The notes beneath the pieces are model-generated. The model was not told where the DNA came from and searched no databases. It saw nothing but the letters and a program-made list of their open reading frames with translations. Shown in pieces: positions 57,193-64,000 of a stretch of 64,000 bases of DNA. The first letter of the stretch is position 1. The number at the start of each line of letters is the position of its first letter. Made by a program: the position numbers and the translations under genes. Source of the DNA: Membranipora membranacea (taxonomy: Eukaryota > Bryozoa > Gymnolaemata > Cheilostomatida > Membraniporidae). The stretch is taken from NCBI GenBank assembly GCA_914767715.1, contig OU612073.1, forward strand, positions 13,516,001 to 13,580,000, in the 5' to 3' direction.

Positions 57193-57871
57193 ATGAAAGG
57201 AGCTAGACTGATTTCTGTGGTAATTCTTGTCAACATCTCATTCCTTCGCGATGAAGCTCAGGGTGGTTTTATACCTCATCGAACCTGTAACCGACTCCAA
57301 CATGAAGAACCTGGTGAGTTGTGATAGAGCTGCACAATGCTTTGTGAACAAATAGTCACCTATATCAACTGGATTGTTGAACTCGTTGTTGTCTGTTTGT
57401 TTGTTTGTTTGTTTGTTTGTTTGTTTGTTTGTTTGTTTGTTTGGTCGATTAGATATTATTGCTATCCGAATTTCGTCATGTGAATATTTCACCAATGGAT
57501 TATTTAAGATAGCCCTATTGGCTCTTAGCAGTGAAAATGAATCTAAATTACCTATTATTTCACTTTTAGACATGTTTTGGATGGCCCAAACAGAAAAAAA
57601 GTTTATATCACCCTTTGCCTGCTTTGACGATTGTCAACGGAATTTTGGCACCAATGAGACACGGGTAACTGCCTATCCAGGCGATGATGAACGTAGATGT
57701 GCCTGTCTACTCTGCCCGGAGGATTATCTGCGTGGTACTAAACTGAACCTCTTGATGACTCTTATGGGATGCATGGATTACGACAGTATGATGAGTAATA
57801 CAGATGACTTTTATTTCTATCGAGCATACTACTGCAAGCCTGAGGGGCCTACATACATCAAAAGAGCTTGA
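57193..57871 (+). CDS. S5: small secreted 8-Cys protein
   Basis: Exons 57193-57313 and 57570-57871, 140 aa. The signal peptide is MKGARLISVVILVNISFL. Exon 1 is 12 nt longer than in S2-S4 and gives GGFIPHRTCNR at the mature N-terminus. Exon 2 mixes features: FACFDDCQRNFGTNETRV has the FD-C-Q of S2/S3 and the NETRV of S1/S4. All eight cysteines are kept. The intron has a (TTTG)n microsatellite. It lies next to the orphan R5 tail, with no receptor ectodomain around it. Confidence 0.85.
57394..57442 (+). repeat. (TTTG)n microsatellite in the S5 intron
   Basis: About twelve tandem TTTG/TGTT units, followed by ggtcgatt. Absent from the S2-S4 introns. Confidence 0.95.
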
Positions 57872-58224
57872 AAAATGGATATTACTTAATTTAAGACAGT
57901 TTTTAGATGTTGAATATCTTTACATGAGATTTTTTGATTAATAATGGAGCTTTTCAGCACTATTTTCGTGATTACAAATTGTGTTGTATTGACTGCAGTT
58001 ATGACTTTTGAAAGATTTACAGTACAATAAATTTACAGTTCAATTGCTTGCTGAAATTAAGTTTGTTCACAAAGTGGTTATCAAATTAAATAATGGGTAT
58101 GATACTTACTACATATATTTTAATCTGGAGAGCTACAAAATAATACAGCTATGACCTAGGTGCAATGTGAGTTTAATTGTTACTGGGCTAACTTGTTTAT
58201 GTATTTTCGAACAGAAAGCTTGAA
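57872..58224. other. S5 3' flank
   Basis: Homologous to 41667-41900. Includes agcttttcagcac and AATAAA at about 58026. No gene. Confidence 0.5.
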
Positions 58225-58928
58225 ACAATACCTAATCTTGTTTCAAATAATGTACAAATCAAATCAGCAACTTCAATTAAACTCTTAGGCGTGATCTTGG
58301 GTCCCTGGTATTAAAATCTAACAGAGTTTTATTCTGTCTCTCTAAAATTCGAAAATTTGTCAATCCTTCACATCTGCTTCAAGCTTATAAATCGTATGTT
58401 CGTCCCATCTTGGAGTATTGTTCTTCTCTGTTACTAAATACTTCTGATTACAACTCTAACTTGTTAGAACTTTGTCAAAACAGAGCCATAAGGATAATTC
58501 TTGGTACTAACTCATTTTTTTCTATCTCAACTGGTCGTGCGATTTTGAATCTTTCCACTCTGGGTGACAGGAGGAGGGCAACTTTTGAAAGGTTTGTCAA
58601 AAATGCCACTCTAGGCAAGAACACCTCATTTTTCGTTTTGCGGTCAGGACGTAGAATAATTAAACCAAAATATAGGACCAAATATGGTAAAACAAGATTT
58701 TTAAACCAATTCATTTCATTTAGTAAAGTGTAATAATATATATCAATCAATCACAAGCATACTGTAAAAATTTTTCTCCCAACTGATTATCATTTCTGTC
58801 CATATCTATAAATATTTTTCTTTCTTTTTTGGTTTGTTTATGAGGTCAAAAAGTTGTTATTTTCCTTTGTTTATGACATACTTATGCATATGAAAACCTC
58901 AATAAAAACATTATAATAATAAAAAAAA
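58225..58928 (+). mobile_element. LINE 3' end with C-terminal ORF fragment
   Basis: A decayed start (SATSIKLLGVIL) leads to an open stretch with PSHLLQAYKSYVRPILEYCS, LCQNRAIRIILGTNSFF, LSTLGDRRRATFERFVKN and GRRIIKPKYRTKYGKTRF. This is the usual C-terminal pattern of LINE polymerase proteins. The frame stops at 58731-58733. The element ends with AATAAAAACATT and an AATAATAAAAAAAA tail at about 58911-58928, that is, a 5'-truncated insertion. Confidence 0.8.
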
Positions 58929-60140
58929 TGTAGACAGGACACTGATAGATGATTAGCATTGAGACGCTGTGGCACATATTATATCATAGTGTCATTGAAT
59001 TGTGCATAAGCAATGTTATTAATTGTTAAGAGTGTGGCAAAGCAAGATACTTAATAAGCGTGAACCCAGTTAGGACACTAGGGTCAGCTACAATGGGGTG
59101 CATTATTGTGGTGACATAACAAAACTTAGTTGTGTAGTAGCATTGGTGTTTTTACATGTTACTCATTGTTTTGAAGTTGACAACCAAGGTTTAATGTTGA
59201 TTGCCCAATCAATTTCATCTTAACACTGGAACCAATTTTGAAATCTTTGGGTATGTCGTCTTGGTTTGGAAATATATATTATAGATTCAGCAGCTTACCG
59301 TGATCATTTTCATCATAACTACAATTAAACAGCATTGCCTCTGCTCAATTCAATATCATTACATATACATTACAGAACGATTCAGTACATTGATGAAGCT
59401 GCACATTGTGTCCTGTCTAGATATATTTTATCATTAGGACTATTGCTAATTAACTAAATTGAATAAGGTATCTAAACAAAAATGTGACATTGAATGAATG
59501 TGGTTTAGCTAAGATAGCAATCAGACAAGTCTCCCTATTTAGATGGGGCCCTCCAGATTTTCACACCCACTCTTCACTATTTGAAATTTCTTACTATTTC
59601 CTCCAGATTTGAGAGAAAACAGTCCTATAGCAATTTGTTAGTAACTAAGCAAGCACTTGTTGATTAGTTACTGGAAAGGTCTTTGCATACAAATTTAAAA
59701 GGCATTCAATTCAATGATGTTAACAAATTTTCATGTACTGTTCAAATTCAGACTATGATTGTCAATTGGGTGGTTGACACTGTACTGGTCAGTCGCTAAG
59801 TAAGGGAATGCAAGTTACAGGGGCCCATGCGTCGATGGTAAGTGTTTAAGCGTATTTCACCTGTTTGATATTTTAGCACTAGTACAAACATGAAATTATT
59901 TTGGGTCAAGTATAGGTTTAAACCCTGCCTAGTGGCAAAAATGCTCTCAGAGCGTCATCAGATGAGGCTATGCCTCGGACCCTGTTTGGGTCTTGTAATA
60001 CCCCCAAACCCCAAGGTGTATATCTCAGGTGTTTAGCAAACTCGAAGCACCACGATGCAGGGCAGTATCGCTGTAAATTGAAATCTCCCACTTTGGAATT
60101 TAAATTACTTGGCAAGTATGGCAATCAGGTCTGCTCAACA
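58929..60140. other. Unit-derived and unique DNA, no gene
   Basis: 59030-59400 resembles 41980-42280 of the R4 unit, including gcagcttaccgtgatcattt. Beyond 59400 the receptor homology stops. Nothing recognisable in 59400-60140. Confidence 0.4.
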
Positions 60141-60547
60141 TGGGATCGGGATCAAATTCATATGCAGCACCAACACAGGTAGCCCAGTCCTACAACAACA
60201 GGGCAGTAGTATACAGACAAAAAGCACACTATGAAAAAGCTCCGGAAACATCGGGGGATAATGATCCTGACAATAACATGGCCAATTTGTGCAAACGCAA
60301 AGGTGCCTATGTTAGTACACTAGTCTACTATAGTAAATCAATCAGGATAAAACATGACGCATTCGGTGACAACCGTTCCGATGTGGCTGCCTCCTACAAC
60401 ACGTGGCTGCTTTGTACAATGATATTGTCTAGCGTAGTAATATTAGTTCTGCGGAGTTTAAGATTATCTCTCAAAGTAATGTTTGTCTTTTCAGAAGCAC
60501 TTAAAGAATCAGATTCCTTCTGTTTTGTTGCTGGCACTGGTAGCTAA
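60141..60547 (+). pseudogene. TPR-repeat fragment (kinesin light chain / nephrocystin-3 style)
   Basis: The frame contains QVAQSYNNRAVVYRQKAHYE, then SIRIKHDAFGDNRSDVAASY. These match the beat of KLC-type tetratricopeptide repeats (VA.SYNNLA.VY...G.YEKAL.....L.I....GD.HPDVA.SYN). The spacing between them is irregular and the last part (LLCTMILSSVVILVLRSLRL) is not TPR. No upstream exon or splice site was assigned. It is probably a stray fragment of a TPR gene; such genes are often multicopy in invertebrates. Confidence 0.5.
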
Positions 60548-61846
60548 AGAATTGGCTGTGAAATATTCTCAACCTCTTCTTTGTTTTTTGTTTTGCATTT
60601 CGGCCAGCGGACACTCAAATTGCCCAGTGAGAAATTTATAGAAATAAACTTACTTAGGCTCAATCTGAGTAGAGATTATATAAAAATTTGAATTTAACCA
60701 CTATAAAAAACATGAGTTTCAAGAAGTAATTACTATTAAAATAACTAACTTCAAATTTATAGAAAAGTAAAAACAGCAGTTTTGATATCAAAGTTCCCCT
60801 CAGCGATTATTGTGTTAGTACATTTGATGGCAATTATTGTTATGTAACTTTTGAGGATTGAATATTATGGTCTAAACACACTTAGCAGATGTAATCTCAG
60901 AGGTTTGCACAACGAGACCATTGATAAAATATGCTGACAACAGCCACTGCTGATTATATATAGATAGATCAAGATCAAGATACCATAAATAAATATATGG
61001 CTGATCCTCAGAGGTTTGATCAGTGGTTGCAACCTCAGTGCACAGAGTGGTTTGTATGACGTCACATTACTAACATATAAGCCTCAGCTGATCCGCACAG
61101 AGGTTCGATGTGTATATAACAACTCATTGGGGATCTTTAGATTTTGTACCATCTATCAGTGTGTTTAGACCTAAAGCTACCAAAAGTCCAAAAAACCAAC
61201 GATTTTCTTTATTCACCATATCCTTGTTGATCAGTGGGCAATGGTGTAATTGTGTCACTCAAGACACCGGGGCCTACATAGAGTTTTGAACCAAGCTAGG
61301 AATTCAACATCACTGACTCTGACATTTATGATCTATTGATCTCATTTTCTCTCAGGTTTGGGTGGAATTGGGTCGCTTGTTTTCTATTGACCTGACTACA
61401 CAAGCTTGATCAGGAGGGGATGGTTTTCAAATTTCATAGGTCATAGTTAGCTTTTTGTTATAACATGCTGTTTGGTTGTTCACACCTGAAATTTCATATC
61501 AGAAAAGTATTGGCAGATAAAATTTTATTATTATATTAGAGAAATATAAAACAACATTTGAAAAGACACTAATACAAAACATTTGGAGTTGTCTGCTTAA
61601 TGTCAAAGAGAGGACAATTTTGTACTAGTTATTGAATGAGATTTATATAACCTGCACATTGACAACAAAAAGTTACTAAATGAGACTTATCTTTCTGACT
61701 ATGACTATGTATTGTTCTAAGCAGTCAGAACTGACTGCAACCATACCATCTGCTAATGAAAGGAAACAAATGATGAATGTACGAAGAATGAATCAGATAT
61801 CATTATCTTACATTCAGTATTTCAGAACTGTGAGTTGATCCATATT
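60548..61846. other. No gene seen
   Basis: AT-rich DNA. An imprecise internal repeat of cctcagaggttt / ctcagaggtttg / cacagaggttcg (60897-61110) is the only structure noted. Confidence 0.4.
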
Positions 61847-61849
61847 TCA

Positions 61850-62331
61850 GAACCACCTATGACCACCTCCTAACCTTTTACTCGGTTGCAAAGACAGCTC
61901 TTTTTGAAACCAGTTATCTGTTACTTGCAGGGTAAAGGCATGTCCACAAACCAGGTTGATGCAGAGGATGTTAGTTTGATTCATAACCTCATCCTCTAAG
62001 AAGATAATGTTTAAATCTTCATATAGTACTGGCCAGTCATACAAAAATTAATTAGGGATGCAAACAGTTTATACAGCAGCATATCTTTGCATTCGGCTAT
62101 CCTTGAAAATGTTGTTAAGATCTTTTCCTGATTCTTGCCTTTTAAGTAATTAGACTCCTGAACATTTTCCCTCTTCAAATAAAATTTATTCACACAAATC
62201 AACTTTAAGTTTAGCGGAATCGCTATTCCACCTTCACTAACAGAAGTTTTTGCATGACCATTTACACTGCAAGCAAGGAGGTAAACCTTTCCTGCAATCT
62301 CATTTTTTATATATACTCGAACCAAAACCAT
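61850..62331 (-). pseudogene. Possible decayed coding sequence, unknown
   Basis: Two minus-strand frames overlap. 62011-62331 contains MVLVRVYIKNEIAGKVYLLA and SVSEGGIAIPLNLKL. 61850-62044 contains MYDWPVLYEDLNIIFLEDEV and TLQVTDNWFQKELSLQPS. One frameshift near 62040 would join them into about 160 residues. Composition looks protein-like rather than random, but I recognise no family and see no splice sites. Confidence 0.3.
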
Positions 62332-62550
62332 CTCCTTGAATCATCTCTACTCCAATGAGAGTTAAAATATTTCCAACATAATAATGTGCTTTGTTAGCCC
62401 AAGCGAGAAAAAGTGTCTGTCAAAAGAATTTTTTTAAAGCAGAGATTGAATAGTCGTCAATAAATATTTGGCTTGTCTTGACGTGATATGACATTTGAGA
62501 TTTGTATACGGTAGAAATTTTTCTGTTTGATTAAAAAGTCTCACATACCA

Positions 62551-62665
62551 AAGCCGCTTTGATTAAGAAAAGCTTTCCTCGAATTGCTCACCACAAAAAC
62601 GCCTTAAAAACCCTTAAAATGGCTGTTTTGGGCGTTCTGTTGTGTTTCATGAAAGCGGCTTTTAT
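62551..62665. repeat. Short inverted-repeat element
   Basis: aaagccgctttgatt opposite catgaaagcggctttt, and ccacaaaaacgcc opposite ggcgttctgttgtg: two nested inverted pairs over about 115 bp. Probably a small MITE. No target duplication determined. Confidence 0.5.
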
Positions 62666-63044
62666 CCAAATTCACGCTCAAACTTATTTGAATTGTTGCT
62701 CAAAGCTTCACAATATTAATTAATATAACATTAAATTTAAAAAATCACACACATGATGAGGTAACGTGAAAATCCACTTTAGGCACACCATATATCATTT
62801 TGAACCAATAATTATGACAAACTATATCATTAAGAATAAATACAACCTGTTGTGAAATTACTCAGCAATCAAATTGGCTCAGTCATCCCTTTTCGGCCTC
62901 ATTTCTTTGATAAAATGACGCAACGCCATCCAATCACATTTTTGATGAGCTGTTAATCATCAGCAGATTTCCAAAGGTATAGATGGTAAATATTTGCTGA
63001 CCCCCGAGTCTCTACAAGCATACCATGGGGAATCTAAGAACTTC

Positions 63045-63490
63045 CGATGACTCAACAACATATTCTTGATTATATTCCAACTCAATATATTCTTGAAAGA
63101 ATATATTTGCTCCAAAAGAGGGCTTTCCGCATAATAGCAAATGTCAACCACATCCCGTATCATCTGATCCATACAAGAGATTTACATACATCACTTGGTC
63201 TGATTCCCTTTCCTCTCCTTGCTGGTTATTTCACCTGTGTTTTTGGTCTCCAAATTTTGCATTTGATGGCACCTGACTTCTTTTCGAAGGATTTATTCCT
63301 CCTAGCTCTAAAACTTATTTTAGAGACAAACATTTATTACATGATTACAGCGATCAATTAAGACCAAAAAATCACTACAACTTTTAACTCTTTACCAATT
63401 CAGATACGCTCAGCAACCAAACTTACTCATTTTAAACAGCAACTATCAAAGCACTTTAAATCTTATCAATTTATATTACTAGTGTATTTT
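63045..63490 (+). mobile_element. LINE C-terminal fragment
   Basis: Reads ILERIYLLQKRAFRIIANVN, then LHTSLGLIPFPLLAGYF, and after a stop FNSLPIQIRSATKLTHFKQQ and LSKHFKSYQF. This is the C-terminal signature of LINE polymerase ORFs (QKRA.RII..., ...LP..IR....HFKK.L). A different subfamily from 58225-58928. Broken by a stop at 63359-63361. Confidence 0.75.
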
Positions 63491-63539
63491 TTTTTCTTTA
63501 TGTGGCAGCATATTTCCACCTAATCTTCTGTAACAAATG

Positions 63540-64000
63540 AGGGATCCTTGTTTCCATGACACAGTTTCCAGTTCCGTTTAGCGGTAATAATTTTCACCGC
63601 TAGATTACTTATACAGATTTTCAAAAGGTTTTGATTTTCCTTTGGGTTATTGCAACCACCGTCGTATAATGAAACCCATATACCTTAACCCGACTGTGAG
63701 CCTTCTATTTCTGATGTGAATGCGCTTCACTGGCTATAAATTTTGATGTAATTAAATTCATCAGAAAAACAGACCTAACATCACACATGATACATTTAAT
63801 TTCCGTTTAAGTGAGTACCTAGAACTATAAACCCATGGTTGTAGCACACAATAATAAATCTGGAGCAGTTATTCGATAGCTTGCTTCCCCGTTTGTGCAT
63901 CATTCTTAATAAATGTGATATTCTGGTAATTATAGCCATATTTTATTGATATGATTTACTTTGTTATAATTTTGTAGTTAATTCAGCTGCTGCATTGATA
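63540..64000. repeat. Array-boundary flank repeat (copy f)
   Basis: gggatccttgtttccatgacacag... matches 53955-54060, and 63830-64000 matches 54190-54360 and 1331-1480. It implies that another receptor/S unit lies to the right of the window. Confidence 0.65.

Noticed and set aside
57374-57570. N-terminal extension of S5 read through the intron
   Set aside because: The extension is the (TTTG)n microsatellite; a signal-peptide exon with matching phase exists at 57193-57313.
1-64000. CRISPR arrays, bacterial operons, rRNA
   Set aside because: None seen; spliced genes, eukaryotic promoters and retroelements show this is animal nuclear DNA.

Overview
The window reads as AT-rich metazoan nuclear DNA: GT-AG introns, TATA and CCAAT promoter elements, LINE, LTR and hAT-type elements, and a tandem multigene family. 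I suspect an invertebrate chordate. A colonial tunicate is the specific guess, because a single sushi domain, one membrane span and tyrosine signalling motifs recall botryllid fester-family allorecognition receptors. That comparison rests on architecture only and was not checked by a search.

Most of the window is an unevenly repeated array, with roughly 16-17 kb between the best-aligned copies. A unit contains, left to right: (1) the last exon of a minus-strand receptor, coding for a cytoplasmic tail with tyrosine motifs of ITAM spacing; (2) a plus-strand two-exon gene for a small secreted 8-cysteine protein, lying inside the next receptor intron; (3) the receptor juxtamembrane, membrane-span, sushi, cysteine-free and cysteine-rich exons; (4) a 5' flank; (5) a TACGGG-type repeat; (6) a shared flank leading to the next unit. 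I call the receptors R1 (5.7-12.7 kb), R2 (14.2-16.9 kb), R3 (22.8-34.3 kb), R4 (39.6-49.5 kb) and R5 (tail only, 55.5-56.2 kb). The small genes are S1 (122-423, exon 2 only), S2 (7230-7839), S3 (24265-24923), S4 (41060-41666) and S5 (57193-57871).

All complete S genes are open and keep every cysteine, whereas the receptors are mostly decaying. R1 has nonsense codons in the membrane-span exon and in the tail. R2 has a stop codon, a lost sushi cysteine, a MITE in its 5' region and no tail. R3 has an LTR retrotransposon, a 1.6-kb TTAA-flanked insertion, a lost splice acceptor, a nonsense codon and a tail frameshift. R4 is the only copy readable from the cysteine-rich domain through the tail with matching exon phases. 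R5 is an ITAM tail with no visible ectodomain.

Outside the array logic, an intact four-exon gene of unknown function (274 aa, minus strand) lies at 2297-4589. Mobile DNA includes two 415-416 bp hAT-like MITEs carrying a tRNA-like sequence with 8-bp target duplications and empty sites in paralogues, a young but internally deleted gypsy-like element with apparently identical LTRs, LINE fragments, nested foldback elements and a 4-kb inverted-repeat element in an R4 intron. The right end (58-64 kb) holds LINE debris, a broken TPR fragment and the start of another array flank.

All calls come from reading and hand translation. No database search, alignment program or expression data were used.
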